Numbered from the stretch's first letter, positions 35,084-44,093 are shown. The stretch is DNA of 64,000 nucleotides from Rhodovulum sp. 12E13 (GCF_003340565.1 NZ_QPLK01000002.1:124001-188000); one strand, 5' to 3'. The notes: generated by a model from the letters alone, not told the origin. Numbers and translations are program-made.

Positions 35084-37167
35084 GCCGGCACCTGGCCGAC
35101 CATCGCGGGGCGCGCATCGAGGCCGATCTCCTCGAACGACAGCACCGGCGCCGACAGGCCCTTGGCGGCGACGAGCGTTGTCAGGAACCGCCGCCGTCGC
35201 ATGGAGGTCACGAGGGCGGGGAAGGTGCCGCTGTCGGCGGCGCTCGACAGTCGCTCGGCGATGCCGTTGACGAGGCGGGTAAATTCGTCGGGCGGCAGCG
35301 CCACGTCGCCGCCGCCTGCGCCATCGACCTGGTAGCGCTGGAACCGCTCTTCCCATTCGGGGGCCAGCTGTATGAGCGGCACGGTGCCGTCGTCGCGCCG
35401 CAGCTCGGCCACGAGCTGGAAGCCGAGCCGCTGGCGGACATGCTCGCAGATCGCCTCGGGCGTGCCGTAGCTGCCGCGGGCCTCCGAGATCGCCTCGAGA
35501 ATGAGCGGCAGGTTTCGGATCGACACCCGCTCCTCGAGCAGCAGGCGCAGAACCGACAGCAGCAGATCGACCGGCACCTTGTCGGGCACCAGTTCGTCGA
35601 TCATCTTGCGGTTCGCCTCGGCGCGGGCGGGGTCGGAGACCTCGGTCAGAGAGGCGAGCAGGCGGCGCAGGGCCTTGAGCGTCATCAGGCGGGGGAAGTT
35701 GCGCTTGATGATCTCGAGAAGGTGGGTGGCCAGCACCTCGGCCGGGGTGACCACGGTCGCGCCGTCGAGCGCGGTGCGTTCCCGATCGTCGGCGCCGATC
35801 CAGCGCGCGGGCGCGCCGTAGACGGGCTCCGACACGTCTTCGCCCGGCGGCAGGGCGCCCGCATCCTCGGGCTTGAGTGCGAGGAAGCCCTCGGGCCGCA
35901 GCCGGTCGCGCGCCTGCACCACGCCCTGGATACGGATCGCGTAGGTGCCTGGGGGCAGGGTCGCGTTGTCGGTCAGGCGTATCTCGGGCAGGATCAGGCC
36001 GTAGGTCTGGGCGACGTGGTTGCGCATGTTCGAGATGCGCGCGTCGAGCCCGGTTGCCGGATCGAGCACCATCGACACGAGATCGGGCGCGAACTCGACG
36101 TGGATCTCGTCGAGATCGAGCATGTCGCCGATCGACGGCTCCGCGCGGGCGGGCGGCTCCACGACTTGCTCGGTGGCGGCCTCGGCCTCTTCCCGGCGCC
36201 GGCGGGCCTGGGCGCGCAGGCCGATCGCGATCAGCGCGAGCGCACCCAGCATGAACGGCAGGAAGGGCAGGCCGGGCACCAGCGCGAAGAGACCCATCAG
36301 CACGCCCACGGCGAAGAGCGCTGCGGGGTGGCGTCCGAGCTGGGTGGCGAGCGCGAGGTCGGTCGCGCCGGTTGCGCCGCCGCGGGCGAGCAGCAGAGCC
36401 GAGGCGATCGAGATGATCACGGCGGGGATCTGCGTGACGAGGCCGTCTCCAACCGTGAGGATCGCGTAGGTCTGGAAGGCCTGGCCGATCGGCATGTCGT
36501 GCATCGCCAGCCCGACGGTCAGCCCGACGACGAGGTTGAGCAGGGTGATGAGCAGCCCCGCGATGGCGTCGCCCTTGACGAATTTCGAGGCGCCATCCAG
36601 CGAGCCGAAGAAGTTCGTCTCGGCCTGCTCGCGCTCGCGCCGTTCCTTCGCCTCGGCATGATCGATGGCGCCGGCCGACATGTCGCTGTCGATGGCGAGC
36701 TGCTTGCCCGGCATCCCGTCGAGGGCGAAGCGCGCGCCCACCTCGGCCATCCGCGCGGCGCCCTTCGTGATCACGATGAAGTTCACGATCAGCAGGACGC
36801 AGAAGATCACGAGGCCCAGCACCGTCGAGCCGCCCATCACGAAATTGGCGAAGCCCTCGATCACGCCGCCTGCTGCGTCGGTGCCGGTGTGCCCCTCGCC
36901 GATGATCAGCTTGGTCGACGAGACGTTGAGCGACAGGCGCAGCATCAGCGAGGCCAGCAGCACCGTCGGAAAGGCGGAGAAATCCAGCGGGCGCTCGATG
37001 AACAGCGTGACGGTGAACATCAGGATCGCCAGCGAGAACGACAGGGCGAGACCGATATCGAGCACCCAGGCGGGCACCGGCAGGATCATCATGACGATGA
37101 TCGCCATGAGCGCGATGGCCAGCAGGACGGGCGGGCGGAAAAGCGCCCCGAAGTCCAGCCCGCTCAT
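35080..37167 (-). CDS. flhA: Flagellar export platform protein FlhA
   Basis: A 695-residue protein with about eight N-terminal membrane segments and a large cytoplasmic domain that forms the nonameric docking ring for export substrates. The FHIPEP-type signature region is seen in LSLNVSSTKLIIGEGHTGTD, and VIEGFANFVMGGSTVLGLVI and GDGLVTQIPAVIISIASALL follow. Length is normal. Its ATG overlaps the stop of the lytic transglycosylase gene. Confidence 0.97.
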   Translation of the reverse strand: MSGLDFGALFRPPVLLAIALMAIIVMMILPVPAWVLDIGLALSFSLAILMFTVTLFIERPLDFSAFPTVLLASLMLRLSLNVSSTKLIIGEGHTGTDAAGGVIEGFANFVMGGSTVLGLVIFCVLLIVNFIVITKGAARMAEVGARFALDGMPGKQLAIDSDMSAGAIDHAEAKERREREQAETNFFGSLDGASKFVKGDAIAGLLITLLNLVVGLTVGLAMHDMPIGQAFQTYAILTVGDGLVTQIPAVIISIASALLLARGGATGATDLALATQLGRHPAALFAVGVLMGLFALVPGLPFLPFMLGALALIAIGLRAQARRRREEAEAATEQVVEPPARAEPSIGDMLDLDEIHVEFAPDLVSMVLDPATGLDARISNMRNHVAQTYGLILPEIRLTDNATLPPGTYAIRIQGVVQARDRLRPEGFLALKPEDAGALPPGEDVSEPVYGAPARWIGADDRERTALDGATVVTPAEVLATHLLEIIKRNFPRLMTLKALRRLLASLTEVSDPARAEANRKMIDELVPDKVPVDLLLSVLRLLLEERVSIRNLPLILEAISEARGSYGTPEAICEHVRQRLGFQLVAELRRDDGTVPLIQLAPEWEERFQRYQVDGAGGGDVALPPDEFTRLVNGIAERLSSAADSGTFPALVTSMRRRRFLTTLVAAKGLSAPVLSFEEIGLDARPAMVGQVPA

Positions 37168-38015
37168 CGTGTCGCCCCGAGCGCCGCCGTTGGCGTGGCC
37201 GAGGGGCCGCCGAGGGGCACGAGGCTGCCAAGCCGTGGTGGCTGCGTCGCGGCGAGCGGGCGCGCAGTGGCCGTGCCGACGGAAGGCGTGGCGAGAGGCA
37301 GGAGCGCTGCGAGCCCTTTACCGTCGGAGTCGCGGGCGCGCTCGGGGATCGTCTCGACGATCGCGGCGAGACGGGCCACGTAGGCGCGGCCGTGCTCCGG
37401 CGTCCGCGAGTGGTAGGCGGCGGCGGCTCGCGTCCAGTCGCCGAACTCGTCGTGGAGAGCGGCGAGGAAGCGGGCGGCATAACGGGCGTTGCGCGCCGGG
37501 TCGATCATCTGATCGAGCCCGGCGAAGGCGCGCGCGTGCCAGCCGACATTGAGCTGGAAGCAGCCGATATCAACCTGCGCGGCGCCGGCGGCGAGCCGCG
37601 CGCCGGCATAGTCCAGCGCCTCCTGCCGGCTGTCGAACCAGTGGCCCTCACCCTCCACATTCACGGCCCAGGGCCAGGCGCGCACGGTTCCCAGGCGCTC
37701 GCGCCCGGTCTCGGCGCGGGCGATGGCGCGCATGAGACGCTCCGGCACGGCGTGCTCGGCAGCCGCGACGGCGGCCCAGTCCTCGCACAGGGTGGCGGCG
37801 TCGGCTTCTGCCGTGATCGGGCGGACGGCCTCCGCGACGCTGGCGTGGGCTAACAGGCCCAGCAGGCTCGCCGCGATAGCGGCCCGACGCGCAGGGCCGG
37901 TCGCCCTGCGCCGGCCGGTCGCGCAGATGCGGCCGTCGACACGCGAGGTGGGTCGAGCGCCGGGCTCGTGGGCTGCACCCCGCGTGTTGGCGGGGCGGGC
38001 TGGAGGAGTAGCCAT
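37164..38015 (-). CDS. Lytic transglycosylase (SLT domain), probable flagellar peptidoglycan hydrolase
   Basis: A ~283-residue protein with an Arg-rich N-terminus, a hydrophobic segment (AAIAASLLGLLAHASVAEA) and an SLT lysozyme-like domain: the catalytic Glu is in MRAIARAETGRERLG, and VDIGCFQLNVGWHARAF and YAARFLAALHDEFGDW complete the fold. It probably opens a hole in peptidoglycan for the rod, taking the part of the missing FlgJ muramidase domain; that role is inferred from location next to flhA. The ATG at 38015 is used; a GTG 9 nt upstream is possible. Confidence 0.85.
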   Translation of the reverse strand: MATPPARPANTRGAAHEPGARPTSRVDGRICATGRRRATGPARRAAIAASLLGLLAHASVAEAVRPITAEADAATLCEDWAAVAAAEHAVPERLMRAIARAETGRERLGTVRAWPWAVNVEGEGHWFDSRQEALDYAGARLAAGAAQVDIGCFQLNVGWHARAFAGLDQMIDPARNARYAARFLAALHDEFGDWTRAAAAYHSRTPEHGRAYVARLAAIVETIPERARDSDGKGLAALLPLATPSVGTATARPLAATQPPRLGSLVPLGGPSATPTAALGATR

Positions 38016-38062
38016 GGATCGCACCGTTCTGGTGTCTGCCTGTCCCGGTTAGGGCATTTGCC

Positions 38063-38077
38063 TTAACCAACGGTTTT
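38063..38077. promoter_or_regulatory. Degenerate CtrA-like box upstream of the lytic transglycosylase-flhA operon
   Basis: TTAA, 7-nt spacer, TTTT: six of eight consensus bases, preceded by the common TTAACC half-site context. It is 48 nt upstream of the transglycosylase start, the same distance as the better boxes in the locus. Weak on its own. Confidence 0.35.
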
Positions 38078-38130
38078 CGAGCGATGCACGCGGCGGTCCT
38101 TGCATCGGCTCGTTCACGCGCCTGGACGTC

Positions 38131-40665
38131 TCAGGGATCGGTCTGGCTCGCATCCAGCAGTCGCTCCAGAGACTGCCGCAGGGACGTGGTGTCATCCACG
38201 AGAGAGCGGGCGGCCGATAGCGAGGGTGGCCCCGAATCGGGTAATGCGCGAGCCTCGGGCGGGTCGGCCGCGGCGGATACTCCCACCGTGCCGTCGTCGA
38301 GGGGCTGGCGCGGGTCCGCCCCCGCATCGGCCGCCATGGTGCTCGCTGCGGGGGCCGTGCCGCCCGGTGCGGTCGCGGACGTGACTGCAGGGATTACGGC
38401 CTGCGCCGCGGAGTCCGCGGTGTCGGTCTCGGGCCGAGCACGTGGCGGAAGGATCGCCGCGGCGAGGTCGCGCTGGTCCTGATTGCCGTAGCGTTCGATC
38501 GAATCGGCGTCGCCCGACAGCCAGGCCTCGCGGGCGGCACGCTCGGGCTCTCCCGCTGCCGCGAAGGCGGCCGCGGCGAGCGCGTGGCTGCCCAGTTGCG
38601 CGAGGGCGGCGCCGCGCAGACGAGCCGCTTCCGGCGTGTTCTGCCCGGCGACGAGGGCGAGCGCCCGCGCGGCGTCTCCGGTGGCGAGCGTGGCCCGCGC
38701 CCGCGCGCGTTCCGCGGCGGAGCCCGGCGTGATTTCGATCGTCTCCAGCGCCGCGAGCCCGAGCGCAGGGAATCCCAGCTTTGTGAGGCGATCGGCGACA
38801 TCGGCGGCCTGCGCCGAAGTGAGCTTTTGCATCAATCCGGGCGCGGATGGATGCAGGGCGAGAGCCAGCAGGTCGGAATCGGGCATGGCCGCGATCGTGG
38901 CCGCGGTCGCGCCGCGCAGGGCGGCGCGCCAGCCGGGATCCTCCGGCCGGCCTGGGCGGAGGAGGATCTCCGCCGCGGTGTCGAGATCGCCGTCGGCCAG
39001 AAGGCGCAGACCCACCAGCCCCTCGAGGCGGTCGCCCCGCTCGGTTCCGGCATGTTCCCGGGTGAGCGCCTCCGCGACGGCGAGGTCGTCCGGGGCTGGC
39101 AGGCGGTTTCGCTCGAGCCGGCTGCGCGCGTCGTCCAGCAGTGCATCGACCCGCGCCTGCGACTGGCCCGGCACGATCCGAGGTGTGCCAACGGTGTCGG
39201 ACGCCCCGTCCTCGTCGGGGTCGTCGGGCCCGGGGTCCGGAGGGCGCCCATCGGGTGCATTCAGGACCGCGAGGTTGCCGTCGATGGCAGCGGCGGCAGC
39301 GGGCAGGCCGCGCAGGCGGAGAAGCGTGGCCAGATCGGGCCCGGTCTGCAGCCGCAGATGGGCGGGCAAGGCGAAGAACGCCCGCTGCAGCGCGCCGGAA
39401 TCGGTCGGGGGTGCGCCCGGCTCGGGCGTATGACCAAGGAATGCCCAGAGCGCCGCCGCAGACGGGCAGCGCTGCATCCCCGACCAGACAAGGGGCGCCT
39501 CGTCTCGACCGAAGTCCAGGATGCGTGCGAGGCTGCCATAGGTCTGTGTCAGCGGTGCCGGAAGGGGGCTGTCTTCGGCCAGCGCAGCCGCTTCGGCGCC
39601 GAAGCCGAGAGCGAGCCAGGCTTCAGTCAGGCGGCGTGCCCCTTCCGGGTCGAGCGCACCGGCTTCGTCCACGATGCCGGCGCGCAATTCGGGAAGTCTG
39701 CCGAGAAGCTCGTCGGATGTGCCGTGCCCGTGGAAGAAGGCGAAGCGATCAGCCGGTGGGCAGGGATCGAGCCCCGCGGCCGCCCCGTCGTCGGGGCGTG
39801 CGGGGGCGAGCGAGGTGCGCAGCGCGATGTTCCTCTCCGGGTCCGGTGGGGGCGCGTCCGTGCCCCAGGCAGCCTTGGCGTCATCATGGACCGGGGGCGC
39901 CGCGTTCTCCGGCGCTCTCGTGTCCGGCGGCGCTCGGGGCTCGGCCGCGGGGGCGGGCCCGGTCGCTCTGGTCGCCGGCGGCTGATCGTCGGCGAGCTCC
40001 ACGAGTCCGGCTTCTGCGGCGCGGCGCATGTCCTCGCGCAGCGATGCTTCGAGGTTGGCTCCGGCGATCGCGCGGTCGAGGGCCTCGGCGGCCAGGTCGG
40101 AGGGCCGCTGCGGAAGGGGCGCGGAGCGGATCCCCGTTTGCGGCACGGCCGGTGGTACCGGAGGCGGGACGGCCTGTGCCGGCGTCGCCGTCGATCGGAT
40201 GGTCAGATCCGCTGGTAGCGCCGAAGAGGCGGGCGCAGAAGCCGAGGGTGTCGCGCCCGGCTGTCGCGCATCGACGGCGTCGGGGTCCGGGCCATGCTTG
40301 ACATCGAGGGCGACGACGCTCGGCCCCGCGTCGAAGGCGTCGAGGTGGCAATCGCAAGCGCTGGCAATGAACAGGCTTCCATCCGCCTCGTCCTGTCGGA
40401 CGGCTTCGATGCGGTCACGCGGTATCAGGTCGAACACACGCCCAAGGTCGATCTGTCCGACTGGTGGCTCGAAGGTCACGCGCCAGCCACCCTCGACCCG
40501 CTCGGCGTCCCACTCCGTCTGCGCGGGTAGAATCACCGCAAGGCGCGAGAAATCCTCGTGTTCGCCCGAAAGGATGCGCGCCTGACCCCAGGCGCACGCC
40601 GGCCACAGGAGAACCGCCATGACCGCGGCGATGCTTCGCAGACTCGCGGTATCCGGAGCGGTCAT
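38131..40665 (-). CDS. Large secreted protein of unknown function in the motA operon
   Basis: An 844-residue protein that I do not recognise. Residues 1-27 are a signal peptide (SIAAVMAVLLWPACAWGQA). Residues ~30-125 form a small beta-rich domain with two closely spaced Cys (ASACDCHLDAF). A long Pro/Ala/Thr-rich linker of ~190 residues follows, then an alpha-helical, Leu/Ala-rich region (~330-700) resembling helical repeats of the TPR type, then a second disordered stretch and a short terminal helix (LRQSLERLLDASQTDP). Its ATG overlaps the motA stop, so it is cotranslated with motA and is probably a periplasmic partner of the motor; this is inferred. Confidence 0.8.
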   Translation of the reverse strand: MTAPDTASLRSIAAVMAVLLWPACAWGQARILSGEHEDFSRLAVILPAQTEWDAERVEGGWRVTFEPPVGQIDLGRVFDLIPRDRIEAVRQDEADGSLFIASACDCHLDAFDAGPSVVALDVKHGPDPDAVDARQPGATPSASAPASSALPADLTIRSTATPAQAVPPPVPPAVPQTGIRSAPLPQRPSDLAAEALDRAIAGANLEASLREDMRRAAEAGLVELADDQPPATRATGPAPAAEPRAPPDTRAPENAAPPVHDDAKAAWGTDAPPPDPERNIALRTSLAPARPDDGAAAGLDPCPPADRFAFFHGHGTSDELLGRLPELRAGIVDEAGALDPEGARRLTEAWLALGFGAEAAALAEDSPLPAPLTQTYGSLARILDFGRDEAPLVWSGMQRCPSAAALWAFLGHTPEPGAPPTDSGALQRAFFALPAHLRLQTGPDLATLLRLRGLPAAAAAIDGNLAVLNAPDGRPPDPGPDDPDEDGASDTVGTPRIVPGQSQARVDALLDDARSRLERNRLPAPDDLAVAEALTREHAGTERGDRLEGLVGLRLLADGDLDTAAEILLRPGRPEDPGWRAALRGATAATIAAMPDSDLLALALHPSAPGLMQKLTSAQAADVADRLTKLGFPALGLAALETIEITPGSAAERARARATLATGDAARALALVAGQNTPEAARLRGAALAQLGSHALAAAAFAAAGEPERAAREAWLSGDADSIERYGNQDQRDLAAAILPPRARPETDTADSAAQAVIPAVTSATAPGGTAPAASTMAADAGADPRQPLDDGTVGVSAAADPPEARALPDSGPPSLSAARSLVDDTTSLRQSLERLLDASQTDP

Positions 40666-41534
40666 GCAGCCTCCTGGTTCTTCACGGCGCGCAAGGCATC
40701 TTCGAGGTCAGAGAAAGCGGGGCGGATGTGGCTCGGCGTATTCTGGCGGCCGACCTCGATGCAGATGTTGGTTGCGTGATTGTGCAGGTTGGCGACCAGA
40801 ACCTCGCGGATCAGTTCGTAGAAATGCGCGTCTTCCTCCGTCACCGTTCGGATGCGGTTGGCGAACGGGCCGACCAGCCCGTAGGAGAGGAACACACCGA
40901 GAAACGTCCCCACGAGCGCGCCGCCGATAAGCTTGCCGAGTACCTCTGGTGGCTGGTCGATGGAGCCCATCGTCTTGATCACGCCGAGCACGGCGGCCAC
41001 GATCCCCAACGCGGGCAGGCCGTCGGCCATGGTCTGAAATGCGTGCGCGGAATGCAGCGCGTGATGCCGATTCGCTTCCATCCGCTTTTCGAGCACCTCC
41101 TCGACCTGGTGCGGGTCGTCGAAGTTCATCGAGGCGGAGCGCAGCGTGTCGCAGATCAGCTCCGTCGCCTCGCGATCTGCCAGGACCTTGGGATATCGCT
41201 GGAAAATCGCGGAGTCCTTCGGGGCCTCGGTGTGCTCTTCGAGGGCGACCGCATTCTGCCGGGCGAGGCGGATCAACTCGAAGAGCAGGCAGAGCAACTC
41301 CCGGTAGTCCTCCGGTTTCCACTTGGGACCCTTGAAGACCTTGCCGAGATCCTTCACCGCGTGCTTCACGGAGGCGAAGTCGTTGGAAATGAGGAATGCG
41401 CCGATCGCGGCGCCGCCGATCATGGTGAACTCGTAGGGCAGGGCCTTGAGGATGATGCCCATCTTTCCGCCGGCGAGCAGGTAGCCGCCGAACACCATGA
41501 CGAACACCACGACGATGCCGACGATTCCCAACAT
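40662..41534 (-). CDS. motA: Flagellar motor stator protein MotA
   Basis: A 290-residue four-helix proton-channel subunit. The start MLGIVGIVVVFVMVFGGYLL and LPYEFTMIGGAAIGAFLI are typical of the long MotA type; MADGLPALGIVAAVLGVIKT and LIGGALVGTFLGVFLSYGLV give helices 3 and 4 that line the ion channel. The cytoplasmic loop carries the charged residues that touch FliG. motB is not adjacent and not in the window. A TTAAC half-site lies 61 nt upstream. Confidence 0.96.
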   Translation of the reverse strand: MLGIVGIVVVFVMVFGGYLLAGGKMGIILKALPYEFTMIGGAAIGAFLISNDFASVKHAVKDLGKVFKGPKWKPEDYRELLCLLFELIRLARQNAVALEEHTEAPKDSAIFQRYPKVLADREATELICDTLRSASMNFDDPHQVEEVLEKRMEANRHHALHSAHAFQTMADGLPALGIVAAVLGVIKTMGSIDQPPEVLGKLIGGALVGTFLGVFLSYGLVGPFANRIRTVTEEDAHFYELIREVLVANLHNHATNICIEVGRQNTPSHIRPAFSDLEDALRAVKNQEAA

Positions 41535-41768
41535 GCCCGTCCGCTCCCCTGCCCATTCGTGACTTGGCGATGCGGCGACTTTGGCGCCGGCCGGTTAACA
41601 TTCCATCTTCGGTCGGATGAAACCGGGCCTGCTCGTCCGGTCGATCACGGCTGAATCGATCACCCGGTGCAACGAGAGCTGCCGGCGGGCCGCCCGGCGG
41701 GCTTCGCGCTGTGAAGAGTGCCGTTGCGGCGCCATCGTGACGGCGTCGATCGCCGCGGGGCTGCCTGC

Positions 41769-42425
41769 CTATTCGGTCGGGACCCGCATGTTGCGGCCTG
41801 CGAGCACCAGGCTGATCGTGTAGGCCGTCTCGGGGGTGAGGCCGGCCAGGACGGCTGCCGCTGCGTCGGGCCGCATCTGGCCGAGAAAGCCCGCCGCGAA
41901 GTTCGGGTCCATCGTCTCGAAAAGGGCGGCCGCTTCCTTCGGCTTCATCGTTTCGTACATTCGCGTCAGGCGCGCGAGGTCGTCCGCCGCGGCGCCGTCG
42001 GCGAGCGCGATGGTCTCGCGCAGCCGGCGTTCCGCCTCTTCCATCGCGTCGAGGTTGGCTGCGATGCGCTCTTCGGCGATTGCCACGGCCCGCTCGCGAT
42101 CGGCCAGCGCCGCTGCGCGGCGATCGAGGTCTCTCTCGCGCTCGGCCAGGGCGGCGAGCAGTGCGTCGGGCGAAGGTCGCACCTCCTGCGAGGTTGCTCC
42201 CGGGTCGGATGTCTCTCCGTCGGTGTCCGAGGCTGCGAAGGCGCGCAGACTGTCGCCGATATTGCTGCCGTTGCCCTCTGCGAGGCGGAGCCCGCCCGAA
42301 ACGAGGAACAGGGCGGCGAGGAGACCGAGCGTGCCCCGGCCGGCCGCCCTTCGCCGGCGGGCCCGCGCCGGTCGCATCTGCGCCGTTCGGCTCCGACCGT
42401 CCTGCTGCCGCGATGCGTCGCTCAT
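41769..42425 (-). CDS. motE: MotE family chaperone-like protein (MgtE N-domain)
   Basis: A 218-residue protein with one membrane segment near residues 30-48 (GTLGLLAALFLVSGGLRLAE), a coiled coil (ALAERERDLDRRAAALADRE onward) and a C-terminal MgtE-N-like domain (YETMKPKEAAALFETMDPNF then AAGFLGQMRPDAAAAVLAGL). This architecture is MotE, first described in Sinorhizobium as a chaperone of the periplasmic motor protein MotC. No motC is visible here; the unknown 844-residue protein could be its client, which is speculation. Confidence 0.85.
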   Translation of the reverse strand: MSDASRQQDGRSRTAQMRPARARRRRAAGRGTLGLLAALFLVSGGLRLAEGNGSNIGDSLRAFAASDTDGETSDPGATSQEVRPSPDALLAALAERERDLDRRAAALADRERAVAIAEERIAANLDAMEEAERRLRETIALADGAAADDLARLTRMYETMKPKEAAALFETMDPNFAAGFLGQMRPDAAAAVLAGLTPETAYTISLVLAGRNMRVPTE

Positions 42426-43083
42426 CCCGTCTTACCCCTTTTGATTACGCTCTCGGTGACGGCACGCCGCCACGGCGCCGGCAAGGCGGTCCTGGCCATC
42501 GTGCCGGCTGTCATCGATGGCTCCGGAGGCGTGCCCCTGGCACGGCCGCCTCCGATCGAGCGCCGATTGCGCGAGGCCCGCGATGGCATTTCGAGGCGAT
42601 TCCGGCGAGACGAGGCAGGCAGTCGGGCATCAAACGGCAGGGCAAGTGCCGAGAGCATGTAAGGGAACGCCGGCGCTGCCCGCGCGTCATCTTGCGCCCG
42701 CCGAGATCCCGTGCGGCGGTCAGTCTCGCCCGCGCGCCCGTCAAGGCAACATGCCGCGCCTGCATGGGACAGATGGCCTCGTCGAGCGTGCGCCGCAGAC
42801 CGGCCAGGCGCAGCATACCGTCGTGCCGGGCGAACCATCGAGGGTGACGCCGTTCCTGCGACGAGGGCAATGCGCTCAAGCGTCTCTGCTAGCGGAACGC
42901 CGTCTCTGCCGTCGCAGTCGCAGACCCGCTCTCCCGGGGCTTGCGTGACCGCAAGCGACGCAACGGGACGCACCGCACCGAGGCGGTCAACGCGCTCCCA
43001 CGGGGCCGCGTCGCCGCGATCCCGACCATGCTCTGGCGCCGCGAAGCCTTCGATCGCGGTCGCACGGCCGCTTGCCCTGCCCA
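42426..43083 (-). pseudogene. 658-bp segment without an intact gene; possible decayed gene
   Basis: No convincing open frame spans this stretch, which is by far the longest gene-free part of the minus-strand flagellar operon. Row counts of G+C by codon position give 70/70/70 at 42541-42600, where real genes in this window show strong third-position bias, yet biased patches survive, for example 85/80/55 at 42781-42840. One minus-strand patch there reads LRLAGLRRTLDEAICPMQ, helical and FliJ-like; another near 42850-43010 in a different frame reads PLAETLERIALVAGT. Shifts and stops separate them. The last minus frame ends as ATGA over the motE start. A dead gene is the best reading, but a non-coding spacer is possible. 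Confidence 0.4.
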
Positions 43084-43455
43084 TCACGCGGCTTCGCCGA
43101 CAGCGCCCTCGGCACCGCCGCGTCGGCGACGTCTGACCTGTCGCTCCCGGCCATCCGGCGCGCTGCGGCCATGCGGAACGTCGTGGCTGGACGCCATCGC
43201 CAGCTCGAGCCGTCGCGCGGTCTCTTCCGCGCGCTCGGTGGTGTCTTCGAGGTTGGCGGAGGCTTCGGCCGCGGTGGCCTTCGCCTGTTCGAGCGCCCGC
43301 TTGAGGTCGTCGACCTGCACCGAGAGCATCGCCACCGCGCCGCCCATGCCGTTCTCGAGGTCGTTGAAGCGCGTGAGACGCCGCGACAGGACGAGGCAGT
43401 AGAACCCCGCCCCGATCGCGCCGGCGGCGAGAAGGATATCGGCGATAAGCATCAT
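43084..43455 (-). CDS. Small membrane-anchored coiled-coil protein of the fliL operon
   Basis: A 123-residue protein with one N-terminal membrane helix (MLIADILLAAGAIGAGFYCL), then LSRRLTRFNDLENGMGGAVA, a coiled coil (VDDLKRALEQAKATAAEASA onward) and a strongly basic tail (RQVRRRRRGG). A protein of this build between fliL and motE is usual in roseobacters; no function is known to me. It lies 12 nt downstream of fliL. The basic tail is close to where the neighbouring decayed segment begins, so the end may be altered. Confidence 0.75.
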   Translation of the reverse strand: MMLIADILLAAGAIGAGFYCLVLSRRLTRFNDLENGMGGAVAMLSVQVDDLKRALEQAKATAAEASANLEDTTERAEETARRLELAMASSHDVPHGRSAPDGRERQVRRRRRGGAEGAVGEAA

Positions 43456-43467
43456 CTTGTCGGCCTC

Positions 43468-43974
43468 CTAGTTGAGCACGAATTCGGTGACGAGCAGGTC
43501 GCGCACCGCTCCTTCCGCGGTGACGAGCTGGATCCGGCGCAGCATCTGCGCGCGCAGGCGCACCAGAGCCGCCGGCGACTCGATCTCGGAGACCGGGACG
43601 GCTCTCAGGTAACTGTTCAGCACGTCGAGGATGCGCGGCATCTGGCCCGAGACCGAGGCAGCGGCTGCAGGCGCGACCTCGAGCTGCGCACGGAAGCGCA
43701 GATGCCGGCTCTCTGCGGACTGTCCGAGCATCACCACCATCGGCTCGATCGGCACGAAGACCGGCATCTCCTTGCCCGTGTCCTGCGCGACGGCCTCCGC
43801 TGTCGAGGGCGCGTCGCGCGTGGTCTCGTGCCCGGGGCCGAACGGCAGGAGGCCCGACCACGCTGCATAGAAGCCGCCCGCCCCCAGCGCGAGCGCGAGG
43901 ACGATCCCGAGCAGCAGCGGCAACCTGGACTTGCGCGGCGGTTCTGCCGCGTCGGCGGTGTCGGTGGCGGACAT
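43468..43974 (-). CDS. fliL: Flagellar basal-body-associated protein FliL
   Basis: A 168-residue single-span inner-membrane protein. The anchor is LPLLLGIVLALALGAGGFYA; the periplasmic FliL domain contains FVPIEPMVVMLGQSAESRHL, ILDVLNSYLRAVPVSEIESP and LRAQMLRRIQLVTAEGAVRD, ending VTEFVLN as in canonical FliL. It is the closer of the two FliL paralogues to the family norm. The ATG at 43974 has AGGGGA before it; an in-frame ATG at 44010 lacks a ribosome-binding site. A CtrA-like box lies 49 nt upstream. Confidence 0.92.
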   Translation of the reverse strand: MSATDTADAAEPPRKSRLPLLLGIVLALALGAGGFYAAWSGLLPFGPGHETTRDAPSTAEAVAQDTGKEMPVFVPIEPMVVMLGQSAESRHLRFRAQLEVAPAAAASVSGQMPRILDVLNSYLRAVPVSEIESPAALVRLRAQMLRRIQLVTAEGAVRDLLVTEFVLN

Positions 43975-44022
43975 CGACGCGAATCCCCTGTCGTGACGCC
44001 CGTCCTTCATAGGTCGTCGGGG

Positions 44023-44037
44023 CTAACCGAATCTTAA
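44023..44037. promoter_or_regulatory. CtrA-like box between fliL and fliF
   Basis: CTAA, 7-nt spacer, TTAA: seven of eight consensus bases of a CtrA full site. It sits in the divergent gap, 49 nt from the fliL ATG and 57 nt from the fliF ATG, and could control both the fliL-motE-type operon and the fliF-fliH-fliN-fliP operon. Confidence 0.6.
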
Positions 44038-44093
44038 GCGAAACCGGCGAGGGATCGGGGCATCCCAGAAGGGTGCACACGAGGGAGTGGCCG

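Noticed and set aside
41535-41768. Short open frames in the motA-motE gap
   Set aside because: No codon bias, no ribosome-binding site and no recognisable product; the gap is better read as the motA upstream region with a TTAAC half-site at 41595.
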